From Adiantum capillus-veneris (Eukaryota; Streptophyta; Polypodiopsida; Polypodiales; Pteridaceae): 64,000 bases of DNA. The first letter of the stretch is position 1. Each line of letters opens with the position of its first letter. The notes beneath the pieces are model-generated. The model made no database searches, was not told the DNA's origin, and was given only the letters and a program-made list of their open reading frames with translations. The position numbers and the translations under genes were made by a program. Positions 1-11,156 of the stretch are shown piece by piece. Where the stretch lies: the NCBI GenBank assembly GCA_014529385.2, contig CM043970.1, forward strand, positions 67,106,567-67,170,566, read 5' to 3'.

Positions 1-1280
1 CCCTCTTCTCTCGTCCCCACCCATGAAAACCCCCTCTTATGGAGGGAGTGATAAAAGGCATTGGAAAAAGTAAGAAAAAAATAAATTATGATTATGTAAA
101 TATATAAAAAAGGTAAAATAGGCCACCTCATGCCTGCGGGGTAGCCCATCCCCACCTTGCCTCCTTTTTCTTCACTGTTGCCCCGCCGGGTGTCCCTTTT
201 CCTCTCCTCCACTCAAAAGGTCAACCCCCTCTCTCTTCCCCTTGTCCTTTCTCCTTTCTCTCTCCCCTCAAGCTACCCCACCTCTCACCAATAATGCATT
301 ATAACTCACCAATAATGCACCCTAACTCACATGCAACTTACCCTATCTTCCAAAATAGTATACCCCACCCCCTCTTTCTCTCTCCTATCATATGCCATGA
401 CCCAAATACCCCCCCTCTCTCTCTAAAGGGCGCCATGTCTCTTGTCTTGTAGCTAAATAACCTCCCCCACACTCACACACACTCAGTTTCACTGAAAAAG
501 GTGCCCACAGACCCATCCCCACCCGGTGGTTACCTGATTTTTCTTGTGTTCACACACATCTGCACACAGATTCACCTCTAAACACACTCCCCTCTCTCCC
601 CTCTTGTAATTAATTTATTCTCCATGTCACCTCTCACTTTTTTTCATCAACCCATCTCTCTCTCTTAGTCTCTCTCTCATGAGACTGTTGTTCTGGCACA
701 TATACATACAGCCAGACAAGTGGGGCCCACAGTCACATGGCCTATGTAGATAATGATTTCTTCATTTCTAAATTCTAGAATTCCTCCCCCCTCCTCCCCT
801 ATATAAAGAGGGGTCACCATCACACTAAATACACACACAACATCACCAAAGAACACACTATGCACTGTGTGTGCCTAGTGCACACACACACACACCCACA
901 CCATCACCATCACCGCAATCACCATGCTTGTTTTGAGCATGACCTCTACACCCTTGGCTATGGAAGATGAAGGGCAACTAAATGAAGGATGATGGCCATA
1001 ATCCTCGTGCGAGTCTTCGCCATCAACTCCCACCTATCCGCCATGTGCTCTACCACTCTCTCCCTTTTCATTCCCCTACCCTATGCTCCCCATTTCATCG
1101 CCTAATTCTCTAAATAAATCTTGAGGTTTTGTGAGTATGTTTTCTTGCAATGTTTTGCCCATGTGAGGTGTGCGGAATCGCCACCTAGTCTTGTGTTTTG
1201 GAGTGAGCTTGTGTATGTGTGAAAGGTGTGCGGATTCGCCATCCTTTTGTGATGCCTAAGTACTAAGCCGCTATACCCCC
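1..1280. other. Pyrimidine-rich non-coding stretch
   Basis: Long C/T-rich runs with many short CA and CT tracts, biased strongly toward pyrimidines on the + strand. The reading frames here are short and of simple composition. I see no recognisable gene, LTR end or RNA gene. Confidence 0.5.

Positions 1281-1282
<2 letters not shown>

Positions 1283-1321
<39 letters not shown>
1283..1321. repeat. (CT)n microsatellite
   Basis: An uninterrupted CT dinucleotide tract of about 38 bases. The overlapping minus-strand frame rich in Arg-Glu is a by-product of this repeat. Confidence 0.9.
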
Positions 1322-1323
<2 letters not shown>

Positions 1324-2213
1324 TGATCTCATTCCCTTTCCTTTTCATCATTACTCCCAAGCATCCATCTCTCTTGGATCAAAACTTTGTTATGGTGGTG
1401 TGTTGTTTGCGTCCTAGCCGCTGAAGCTAGGTGGTGCCCCCTATTTGCTTTACCATGACAGGCTCGAGGCGCGCCATTCGGTCCCCGGTGTTTTAGAGAC
1501 CGTCGTGGTTCGGGGTTCGCTTTGCTCCCGTCAACGACACAAAATTAATGATAATCTCATGTATCACACTATCAACCGCCTCGTCGCGTGCCAACTCCCT
1601 TTCGCTCGCGTTTTACCCTTGGTTCTGAGAAGATTGATAGTCTATCGATACAAGACACTAAAACTAGAAATTGAGTTGGTTTTGCGGGTTTTGGAGATGA
1701 ATTGCTACATTATTTTAAGACATAATTCCCTTCTCAATTGTCAAAAATAGATACAAGGGCCTTTTAAGAATGTCCTATCTTACCCACAAACGCACCCGTG
1801 GAGGGTTACATGATTCCCTATTCAAACTAAAAGACTTAGATTTACTCTTAGCTTTGCTCTTGCATCCTTGAAACAAAGGAATCTCCAAAGATTCCTATCA
1901 AAACAAATGAGAAAAATATTAGAGGGACATATATTTACTCAATTGACCATTTTGAAAGTGGAGTTGTTTGCTTATTCGCTTTATACTTTCTTTTGAGAAT
2001 GCATTTACTTGGACATTTTGAACGTGATCTTAATTCTCTTTTGTATAGACTATGGAGTGGCTATGTCTTTCTCCTCACTAGTAGCTTCTTGTAGGAAAAA
2101 TAGGGGAGGGCTAATTTCCTATGCTTTAGTGTGTCCTTAACATGTCCATCAAGGAGACGAATTTCAACAACCTCCTTTTCATGGTTACATTCTCGTCTTT
2201 CAAACGCTAGATC
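1322..2213. other. No recognised feature
   Basis: A + strand open frame of about 100 codons (1445-1750) lies here in slightly GC-richer sequence, but its translation matches no family I recognise and there is no supporting context. The remainder is ordinary AT-rich non-coding DNA. Confidence 0.4.
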
Positions 2214-2353
2214 TTGATGGAGGCTCATTTCATCTTTTCATCTTGACTCTCTTTTCTTCCCCTGTGTCCAAATAAGGGCCTTAGATCTAGATGATGGGGT
2301 CTCATTTCATCTTGACTCTTTTTTCTTCCCTTGTGTCCAAATAAGGGCCTTAT
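2214..2353. repeat. Two-copy tandem duplication, about 70 bp
   Basis: A segment containing tcatcttgactctttttctt followed by tgtgtccaaataagggcctt occurs at about 2214-2284 and again at about 2291-2353, with small differences. It is non-coding. Confidence 0.75.
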
Positions 2354-2585
2354 TCTAGCCTATACGATCTAGTTGATCGACCTTCTAAAGAGTGGCCTAA
2401 TTCTAAATCTAGCTCTTTTTTAAATTGCTCCCTAATTCTAGCTATAGTTTTTAAATAAAATATCATGATAAATTTGAGATTTTTTACCATGTTGTATTGT
2501 AAAATGGAATAATTAACTTTTGTCAGTGATATACCTGGCTTTGTTGAGGAGCTAAGTATTCTCGAAGTACCATTCAAGTTTCTCT

Positions 2586-2660
2586 TCTATACTATATATG
2601 AAGCAACTTAAATTTTTCAAGGAAGGAGAGGGCATCCATACGTCACACTCTGGTGAACTT
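2586..2660 (+). other. Possible Helitron-type 5' end fragment
   Basis: TCTATACTATATATGAAGC followed by a T-rich stretch and tttcaagg resembles three better copies near 46946, 47057 and 47227. It fits the plant Helitron 5' pattern (TC plus an AT-rich TCTATACTAT-like end). No matching 3' hairpin with CTRR was found nearby, so this is a family-resemblance call only. Confidence 0.25.
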
Positions 2661-3159
2661 AAGAAACATCTATTTTAGGGTTGTTGTGTTATGCGCGATG
2701 GCGAAGGGGTGCAGGGTTGCTATGTTGGCCTATGTATTGTGGCTCTACATGTTAGTGAACTCGCGGTCGTCATCCTCAAGCTCGCAAGTTCTTGAGTTCG
2801 TCAGCATTACTGTAAGGTTCGGCCAAGGGTGCTTCCCTAGTGCCTTGAGCGTCCCCTCCTGCCCACCTACATACGCAGAGCTCCAACGGATGCCCCTCTC
2901 GCAGGTTGAAGTTGCGATTATTGTCAAAGAACTCCTTTGTGTTAATAATCGCTTTTGTGTATGCCGTCATCGCGATTATTAGCTTTAATAAGTGGATTTT
3001 GAGCCTACTTAATAATCGCATGTGCATATAGCTTAGTTGAGCCTCTACTTATCCCGCTACGCTTTTCACCACCACCTAGTGGGGAGTATAAGCGAGTATT
3101 ATCTCCTTTATTAAGATCTCCCTTTTGTGACTTGGTGATAGTAAGGCCTCTCACCGCGC
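2661..3159. other. No recognised feature
   Basis: Contains overlapping open frames on both strands around 2653-3027. None shows a family motif and they conflict with one another. The segment immediately precedes the LINE and may hold part of its 5' UTR, but I could not define the LINE 5' boundary. Confidence 0.35.
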
Positions 3160-3186
3160 CATGGCAAGCCGTCCTACGCCGAAGCG

Positions 3187-4432
3187 GTGGCAGGCAAAGA
3201 GCAACCTAATGCTCTGAAGGCTTTGGATCCGACATGCAACTTTACAAAACCTGGCACCGATGATAGCGGTCAGAGCTCCCTTGATAATTTGAGTAAGGAG
3301 GAACTGAAACAAAGAAAGACGCAGGTGGAAAAGGACCTAGCGACAATCCTTTGTGCACTATCATTGAACAAAAGGTCACGCGAAGATTCGGCGACGCAGG
3401 AGGATGCTGCTGAAGTGGCCAAAGGGGACGAAGCTTTCCAGGCACTCAAGAAGGCGCTACCATAGCGTGTAGCGATGGAAGATGCCGTTACGGTGGTTGT
3501 TCCCCCTGCCATTGTGAAAAGAAAACTGGCGGAGGTTGAAAATTCCACTCTGGTCTTCGGGTTTATGGGGATAGCTCTCAATAGAATTGAGCTCAATAAC
3601 TGGCTCTGCGGTCCACTGGTTTTGAATCAGAACGGCTCGGTAATGTTCACCAAATATATAGCAAAAGGATTTGTGTCAGTTCAGCTCAACGACAGTGAAA
3701 TGGTTGAGAGGATTTTGGCAAAAATCCCGCTGTCCTTCAATCGCGCGCCAGTGTGTGCTCCCTTGGGACCCTCTGTTTGAATCTATCGAGGCATTCAAGG
3801 ATCTTTACCCAGTATGGGTGAAGTTTTTCAACCTCCCCGTATGGCTTAGGAAGAACTTGAAGGACATTGCAGCTTCGCTTGGTGATCCACTCTTTGTCCC
3901 AGCTGTCAGAGCCTCAGGTGGAGCAGCAAACAAGGTTTGTATCTGGTGGGATCTACGGAACCCACAGCCAAAGAACTTGGTAATGATTGTTGGGGCAGGA
4001 CTAAAGATTATTCCTCTGAACTTTAACACCTTCTTTGGGGCCTGCTTCAAATGCAACAAATTCAGGCATTATGCGATGGCGTGTCCCGTTGAGATGCTAA
4101 AGCCTACAGACCAAATGATGGAGAGAAGCGAATTAAAGGCTACCCCACAAGGTGGTACGAACACAGTAGGTCCAACAAAGAATCCTACTGAAAACCTTGG
4201 CAAGGCAGAGGGTGTTCAAAATAAAGTCAACTTGGATAAAGATGTGGAGAAACAAGATCATGGAAATTGGGGTAAGGGCAAGACCACCCAAAGCTACCAC
4301 TTTTCATCCACCGCTCAACAAAGAACGGACACCCCAGTAATGCAGAAGATCGTGATGTCTCCAACTCTTAGGTCAAAAGTTGAGGGCTGGAAACAAGTAT
4401 CTCATATCTCATGTAAACAATTCAAAGCGTAG
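3187..4432 (+). pseudogene. LINE ORF1: DUF4283-like, CCHC zinc-knuckle protein, frameshifted
   Basis: In LINEs this nucleic-acid chaperone packages the element RNA. The frame is open upstream of 3187 (reading SYAEAV just before), so the true start is not fixed. The N-terminal third is charged. A DUF4283-type region runs through LNRIELNNWLCGPLV. A stop near 3463 and a frameshift around 3770 divide it, and the second half (3671-4432 frame) continues with PVWVKFFNLPVWLRKNL, which is typical of that family. It then has a zinc knuckle with spacing C-x2-C-x4-H-x4-C (CFKCNKFRHYAMAC, about 4048-4090). The C-terminal tail is low complexity. Confidence 0.75.
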
Positions 4433-4661
4433 GCTAGGGCCTTGGGACAAATCAAAGGTCTCCCGCTAGATTTCCCAAAGCCTCCTTTCCTATATAACAC
4501 TTATTCAAAGTTTTGGGGAAGACGAATCAAGAGGACCTTTTCACTTCCAAGTTGGATACCATGCAGGTTCCAGCAGAAAAGGAGCCAATGGAAGAGGACA
4601 ACTTGAATAGGAACTCTGTTGAAGAATTCCTGGAGGCAGAAGAATTTGTCCCCCTTTCCCA

Positions 4662-7600
4662 ATGATGGATACGCTTTCTATTCAATCTTGGAACGTGAAG
4701 GGATTAAAACCCGGAAGAAGGGAACTCTCTTCTGGGAAGGAATTGAAGAAAGAGAAGGTAGTCAATTGTTGGGCCATCCAAGAGCACCATTGGGATGCTC
4801 ATAGCAAGAGAAAACATGTTGTAGGAAAAAAAACTTATCTTTTATGGGGAAGGAAGTGACGGTTTCAGTGGTGTCTTGTTCATTGCTCACAGAGATTGGA
4901 GCCAAAGATGGTTCTAAACCACCCCTCCGGAAGAGTCCTTGGTGTTAGAATCAGATTATGGGACAATAAACCTATCACCATAGTAAATGTTTATGGCCCC
5001 TGCAACGCAAAGGATAGAGCTAAACTGTGGATGCATCTTAGGGACACTCCGATTGAAGGGGAGTGGCTGATGGTTGGAGATTTCAATATGGTTGAGAAAA
5101 GAAAGGACAAGATAGGATCTGCTAGTATACTGGCTGGCTCAGAAAAGTCTAAATGGCTGAGCTTATGTGAGAAGTGGGCTATGATTGACTTGTGGGAAGT
5201 GGGCCCATGGAACAGCATGCCTAGATTCACCTACACAAGCCTTCAGTATGCCCGCACTGCCTCCCGACTGGACAGATGCTACTGCTCTCATCAAGCTAAC
5301 TGGATCCCATCGACGTTAGAGATGAAGGTAATCTCAACAAAAAACTTTTCCGATCACATGCCATTACACTTACAACTCAAGAAAGAGAAAGGGGAGGGCC
5401 AATCCGTGAGAGGAGAGACCAAGCTTCTGGTTACAGGGACACACCTGTTCAAAGACCCTCTCTTCAGAAGAATCACCAAGAAAGCCTTGGGAAAGCTCAA
5501 GAAAGATGTGGGGATGAATAAACCTAGTGCTTGGTATATATTTGTGAGGAGTGTACAAAAATCTATCAAAACTTCAGATCCTCGGGTTCAAAAAGCCAAT
5601 GATTCACGTATCAAACTTCTCATGAAGGAGGTAGCGCAATTAGCCTCTAGGAAGGCTGCCAGACTGGCTATCGAGGATGGGCACAAGCGATGGCTTGAAG
5701 CTAAATCTTACCTATCCAACGAACAGCTGGAGGATATCAAGAAGGCGAGATTTCTCTCTAGGGAAACTTTCCTTCAACCAGAGCCTTCTAACCGAGCACA
5801 ATTTTTTAGGGCTCTGAAAGTGAGGAAGAGTCGGGGCCGCATGCAAGTGCTTGATGATGAGAAAGGGAATACATTTCAAAACCAAGATGAGATGGCTAGA
5901 CTTATGCTCAATTATCTCAACCAAATTATCGGCCAACCAGAGACCCAATCTCAGGAAGTGGAAGAAGCCCGAGCGTCTTTACTTGGGAGCATGGAAAAGA
6001 AGGTTCCCTAGGAGGAAGCCAACCGCATGGAAATGGCCTTCTCTTAGGACGAATGCTCAGCGGCACTAAAAGCTCTTGGCAATGAAAAGTCCCCCGCTTG
6101 TGGACTGATGGCTGGATTCTTCAGGGAGTTTTGGGATGATCTCAAGGGTCCAGTCACATGGATGGCCAATCAAGCTGTTTCCGAAGAGTCGTTGGATGCA
6201 AGTGTTAAGAGAGGATTGATTAAGCCCATCCCCAAACAGATCTGCTGCCCTCAACTTAAACATTGCCATCCCATTACAATGATATCAGTAGCATACAAAT
6301 TACTGCCAAGGCAATAGCTCTCAGACTTTCCCCCCTCCTGAGTCGGATCATTTCTCCCCATCAACACGGGTTCATTAAAGGGAGATCTATTTATGACACT
6401 ATCTTGGCAGCAACGGTAGAAATAGAGTATGCATCCTTCTCCAAGCAAGAGTGCATCTTGCTGCAAAACAAGACCTTGACAAATCCTATGATAGAATAGA
6501 ATGGTCCTATAAAGAAGAAGTCATGGGAGCTCTGGGCTTTGGGCCTCGCCTTTGTCGCCTCATACACACACTAGGCACTGGTAGCCATTGAAAGCTCTTG
6601 TTTAATGACAAAATTGTGGGCTCTTTTGAGGTTAAAAGGTCTATTAAGCAAGGATGTCCCCTAACCCCCTTGCTTTTTGCCATCGGGTCGCATCCTCTCA
6701 TTACGATGTTCGAAGCCAGTGCTGCGCCCGCGGGGAGAGATTCAAGGTCTGGCATTAACGGGCAATGACCAGCTACTAGCCAAAATGTTTGTAGATGATT
6801 CGCTCCTATTCTTGAAGGAGTGTCAGGAGAGCTCTGGATATTGTGCAAACATTTTCCGTGGCATCGGGATCCAAGTACAATATAGAGAAGTCAAGACTTA
6901 TCTCCCTGTCGGAGAACGACTCTTTTGACCCTACAGTCTGGACAGGAGATATTATCTCAAAAGGGAGTGTATTTAGACACCTAGGAGCCCCCGTAGAGGT
7001 GGACGTAACCCACAAGCAAAGATTTCAATGGGTCCTTGAAAAAATAATCTCAAAAATGAGAAGATGGGAGTTTGTTCTCCTCCCCTTCCAAAGCCGGATT
7101 AGAGTGATTAATGCTTTTATGATCCCATATATTGCTTTCCTCAGCCCCGGGGTCAAGATGGCTAAGTGAAACTGGAAAGAATCCTTAAAACAAGTGAAAA
7201 GGTTTCTTTGGAAGAACAACATGAAGGCCATGGCAATCGGCTAGATGGGAGGTAGTTGTTCGCCCAGTAGACCAAGGAGGGCTTGGCATTCTTAACCCTG
7301 TATCCCATGTTGAGGCCCTTTGTGCCAAATTTATGGTCTCATTGGCTAAATAGGACCAAGCTTGGGCTATCATGACCAAGGAAATGCTTGATGTAGTAAA
7401 ATTGGGATCGAAAGGGGGAAACTTGAAGGGGGTTGTGATGCACAACAAACTTTTCGCCCCGAAGTGGTCTTATCTTAGATCTGGTGGACTCTCAGGGGAA
7501 CTGATGAGAAAGTGCAAAAGAGCAGCTGAGGTTCTGGAATAGGGGGAAGCAACCAGATACTTTAAGAACTCCATTTTACACTGGTCCTCTTGGCTCTCTA

Positions 7601-8482
7601 AAATATTGGGGCCGCCGCAAGGCCCCTATTGAATAGAGATGGCCAGGAATGTGAATAATAAGGGGCTCGTTCGACTAGAGAAATTCTGGGATGGCAACAG
7701 GAAGTGCTGGAAAACTGCTGACTCTTTATCCATCCAATTTCAATTGAATGGCTTTGAGATCTTACTAGTCTACAAGGTGATGAAAGAGCTTCATAAGGTG
7801 GTGATGCCAATTTGTGAATCCAGCTTTGAATGGGACGCTTGGAGATGGCCCAGGAGTAGCCTCTTTTGAAAACCACATTCTAAAGACACTTACCATACAT
7901 TAATGTACGGGGCTGATTGGTATAGCCCCCTCAACAAATTATGGAAGAGGCACTGGACGGAAAGATGGTAGGAGGGAGTCATGGAAAACATCTGGAAGCC
8001 AAGGTGGCCTCAATATATGAAGATATTTCTATGGAAAGTGATGTGGGGTGCTCTGCCGATGGGCGTAAAGATACAAGAAAGAGGAATCGGGTCCAATTGT
8101 TGCTCAGGGTGCAGAATAGCTAGTGAAGACCTAGCCCACCTTTTCATGGGATACCAAGGCAATCAGTGGCATGGCTAGGAAAATATGCAAGTGGATTCAA
8201 AGGACATGGAAAATTAAGTTCTTCAAGACTCATCTGTTCTTTGGTAGTAACATGTTGGGAAGCACTGCTCTTCTTGTCTGCACTCAAATAATCAGGTACT
8301 ACTTCTTCCACCATATTTGGCAAGCAAGGAACCGCCGTGTGTTTGAGGGGGGTCTGGTTGTGGAAAGCTTTTGTGAAATCATACAAGAGAGCAGAGTGAC
8401 GATCCACATGATCGGAGGCAAACAAGCCTCAAAGGACTGGTCTAGAACAATACATGTCATGATGACATCTTGTAATAAGTAA
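4662..8482 (+). pseudogene. LINE ORF2: endonuclease-reverse transcriptase, multiply broken
   Basis: This polyprotein nicks target DNA and reverse transcribes the element RNA. It starts with IQSWNVKGLK (about 4674), the endonuclease opening motif. After a frame break it continues from 4896 with ITIVNVYGPCNAKDR, LMVGDFNMVEKRKDK, ASRLDRCYCS and NFSDHMPLHL, the catalytic blocks of the EEP nuclease fold. RT motifs follow in shifting frames: HQHGFIKGRSIYDTIL (about 6360), KQGCPLTPLLF (about 6648) and FVDDSLLF (about 6789), the last holding the catalytic Asp pair. A C-terminal zf-RVT region reads VMWGALPMGVKIQERGIG and CSGCRIASEDLAHLFMG (about 8038-8150), then WQARNRRVFEGG. Stops at 4858, 6009 and several later points make it non-functional. 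Confidence 0.85.
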
Positions 8483-8598
8483 AGCCTAGGAGTAGGTGTG
8501 GTTTCTCTGTCAAGCAAAAAACTTGTAATCCTTTGACCCTCAAGGCTCGGTCTAAGCTCGAGGTTGGTGTATATTTTTAATGTTCTTAATACTATCCA

Positions 8599-8641
8599 CT
8601 CACAATTGTGAGTTTTGCAAAAATGACAAAAAATAAAAAAA
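8599..8641 (+). other. LINE 3' terminal palindrome and A-rich tail
   Basis: A perfect 14-nt palindrome CTCACAATTGTGAG (8599-8612) is followed by an A-rich run interrupted by gac and t. The same palindrome and A-rich tail occur in the inverted LINE fragment at 56781-56794. It therefore belongs to the LINE 3' end, not to flanking DNA. Confidence 0.7.
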
Positions 8642-8839
8642 ACTAAGTACTCTTTCTAGAGTGCTTTTTTTTTGCGAGCTTTTCATTTCGAGCTTTTTCA
8701 TGAAATGTTAAAATATTTTGAGCTTTTTGCTTTATTTAAAGCATTTTTCCATTTTGTTTCAACATCTTTTACATTCTTGCAATTCACTTAGAAATATTCA
8801 ATAGAACAATATCACCTCACATTGAATAATTAAAAGCCT

Positions 8840-8868
8840 CAAACTTACTCTCTTTAAATATGCTAGGC

Positions 8869-8902
<34 letters not shown>

Positions 8903-8961
8903 ATTCAGAGAAGTCCGTATTCAAACTTACTCTCTTTAAATATGCTAGGCTATAGAAAGGA

Positions 8962-9008
<47 letters not shown>

Positions 9009-9059
9009 AGCATTCAAAGAAATCCTTATTCAGACTTACTCTCTTTAAATATGCTAGTC

Positions 9060-9095
<36 letters not shown>

Positions 9096-9114
9096 ATTCA
9101 AAGAAGTCCCTATT
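8840..9114. repeat. Three-unit tandem repeat with embedded microsatellites
   Basis: Units at 8840-8921, 8922-9030 and 9031-9114 each begin aaacttactctctttaaata (or a near match), continue into a dinucleotide tract and end with a cattcaaagaagtcc-type segment. The tract is (GA)n in units 1 and 3 but (CA)n in unit 2. Overlapping frames rich in Arg-Glu or Thr-His are artefacts of these tracts. Confidence 0.85.
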
Positions 9115-10340
9115 CAAAACAAAGCTTAACAAGGTGTCTGCATTAGTGTTTGGTATGGATGTTAGAAAGAGTAGATAGTTCACAAAAGCATTGCAATCAA
9201 GATCACTTCAAGAACATGCACAATAAAACCCTAGATGTCCTATGTCAACATTCTTGAAACAAAAAATAGAGAGTGTGTTCAATAATTTTTTCAAAAAACT
9301 ATGGATGTGATACTAAACTCTCTTTTCCACATATGGACCACAAACCACCTTTTTGAGACACTCCTCATAGACTATGTCATCCCCTCCAAGCACAAACAAT
9401 ATCGATAAACCTCACCACATGCCTTGCCAAGACCTCCACATCCTGAAAACACATCTAGTACATAATCTCAGTCATCCGTGAAGGTTGCAAGGAGCCATCT
9501 ACACATGCAAATTTAAAATATGTAATTCATTTTTCAACTATAAATTAAAGCTCAATTTACATTAAAATGATTGTCTTCTCACCTGTAGAAGTCGGGTGAC
9601 CTCTCTGCTCCACCTCTGATAGGCATATCAAGAACAATGGTGCGTTCTTGATGCTCCTCCATTAAAAAGCTTCGTGATGCAGGAAACATGCGAGGAGAGA
9701 CTTTCTCCCCTGCCTCCCTATTGTATGTGGGTATAGCAACATCCGCTCGACAAAAAACTCCCACCGTAAGATCAATTACCTACATGTAAGCATACATTCT
9801 ACACATTTGAATCAAAATCAAGTTAATAATGCAATCTTTCACAACAACATGGTATTTTGATTCACCTCCTCTAGGGTATCTCGGTGTCTATATCCCCCAT
9901 TACACATGAGAGTCCATGTGCGATGAAGTCGTAACCCAGCCTTTAGAGCATGGGTAATAATCTCTCCAATATGTTTTGCAAGACATAGAGTCACGAAAAA
10001 ACCTTCATCTACCAAGAAAGGTTCTGCTACATCCATCACACCTTGCACAAGATAAGGCAAAAATATATTCCATTGTGGAATCTTTTTGCTTAATCCACCT
10101 TTGAAAAGATGTTTAGAATGAGTTTTTCAAGTAATATGGATCAAAACAAAAACTTTGAGTAACCTTCTCGAATTGGGACTAAACCATCCACTAACAAAGA
10201 AGTAGGGAAATCCGCAAAGATAAGACGAAACACCTCACGACAAGGTGCTCCACAATGGTGATACAAGCAAATACTTTGAGTGCTCAAAAATTTTTTAATG
10301 CTACACACAAAACGTTTCACTACAAGAGGCTATTCATATT

Positions 10341-10423
10341 AGCGACGCTCAAAAAAAAATTCCCAGCATCGCTATGAGCGTCGCAAATTTCTTTGTAAAT
10401 TTGCGACGCTCATAGCGACGCCG
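10341..10423. repeat. CACTA left subterminal repeats with a 21-bp-arm hairpin
   Basis: Arms at 10370-10390 and 10397-10417 are perfect 21-nt reverse complements around the 6-nt loop ctttgt. Each arm contains the GAGCGTCGC unit repeated through both element ends. In En/Spm such subterminal repeats bind the TNPA protein; that role here is inferred from position. Confidence 0.85.
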
Positions 10424-10511
10424 ACTGGGCTAAAAAAATAACAGAGAGCGCCCAAAAACTTAGATCTCAGATCTGAGTTTTTCGGCGCCCTCAAGCAAGG
10501 AGTAGGTAACG

Positions 10512-10518
<7 letters not shown>

Positions 10519-10552
<34 letters not shown>

Positions 10553-10636
10553 CTCCACACACACACACACGAGGAGAGGAAGGAGAGCCAGGTATGCTCC
10601 TTCCCTCTCCTCACTCTCATGTTCCCTTCCCCTCTT

Positions 10637-10671
<35 letters not shown>

Positions 10672-10695
10672 TACACACACACACATAGTGTTTTT

Positions 10696-10726
<31 letters not shown>

Positions 10727-10959
10727 AACATAAACAAAAACGCACACACACATACATAAACAAAGAATGCACACACACATTGAGAGAGGAAAAGAGAGAG
10801 AGAGCATGCATAAACAAAAAACGCACGCATTGAGAGAGGAAAAGAGAGAGAGAACATGCATAAACAAAAAACGCACACATTGAGAGAGGAAAAGAGAGAG
10901 AAAACATGCATACGATCCAAAAAAAACGCACACACATTGAGAGAGAAAGAGAGAGAAAC
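10519..10959. repeat. Microsatellite and minisatellite block inside the CACTA element
   Basis: (CT)n at about 10519-10548, CA tracts, then (GA)n at about 10697-10722. Next comes a unit of about 50 bp (cattgagagaggaaaagaga followed by gagcatgcataaacaaaaaa) repeated three to four times to about 10945. Long minus-strand Cys-Val/Leu-Ser-rich frames here are repeat artefacts. Confidence 0.8.
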
Positions 10960-11105
10960 TAATTTAACGTCGTAGGAAACTAATTAAAATTAAAAGACCT
11001 AAAGATCTAGCCGACGAGGAGTTGAACTCAAGACCTATTATTCAAGAGGGAAATGGCATAACCAATCTATCATACTTGGCATGGGTGATAGAAAGGTTAT
11101 ACCAT
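10960..11105 (-). mobile_element. Putative tRNA-derived SINE copy (tail toward lower coordinates)
   Basis: Read on the minus strand, the head resembles a tRNA: a box-A-like segment TATGATAGATTGGTTATG, then about 30 bases later a box-B-like GAGTTCAACTCC (matching GTTCRANNC). It continues through a body ending near gtttcctacgacgttaaat, followed by a CT/GT-rich tail. Related copies occur at 34467-34612 and 45077-45215. This is inferred from box spacing and recurrence; I could not fold or align it formally. Confidence 0.5.
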
Positions 11106-11156
11106 TTATCTCTTTTTATTGGCACACACATCCACACACGCGCACACACACAAGAA

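Larger units (their letters stand above)
3160..8641 (+). mobile_element. L1-type plant LINE (non-LTR retrotransposon), decayed
   Basis: The order is DUF4283-like/zinc-knuckle ORF1, apurinic-type endonuclease, reverse transcriptase, C-terminal zf-RVT, 3' UTR and an A-rich tail (8613-8641), which is the plan of plant L1-clade LINEs. Frames are broken many times, so it cannot encode its own machinery. The 5' boundary near 3160 is uncertain and no target duplication was identified. Two fragments of a related LINE lie at 47487-47817 (+) and 56757-57568 (-). These align to its RT-to-tail part and share its 3' end. Confidence 0.85.

Noticed and set aside
1445-1750. 101-codon + strand frame considered as a gene
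   Set aside because: No recognisable motif, no splice or promoter context, and similar lengths arise by chance in GC-richer stretches.
2653-3027. Overlapping frames on both strands upstream of the LINE
   Set aside because: They contradict each other and show no family pattern; at most part of a LINE 5' UTR.
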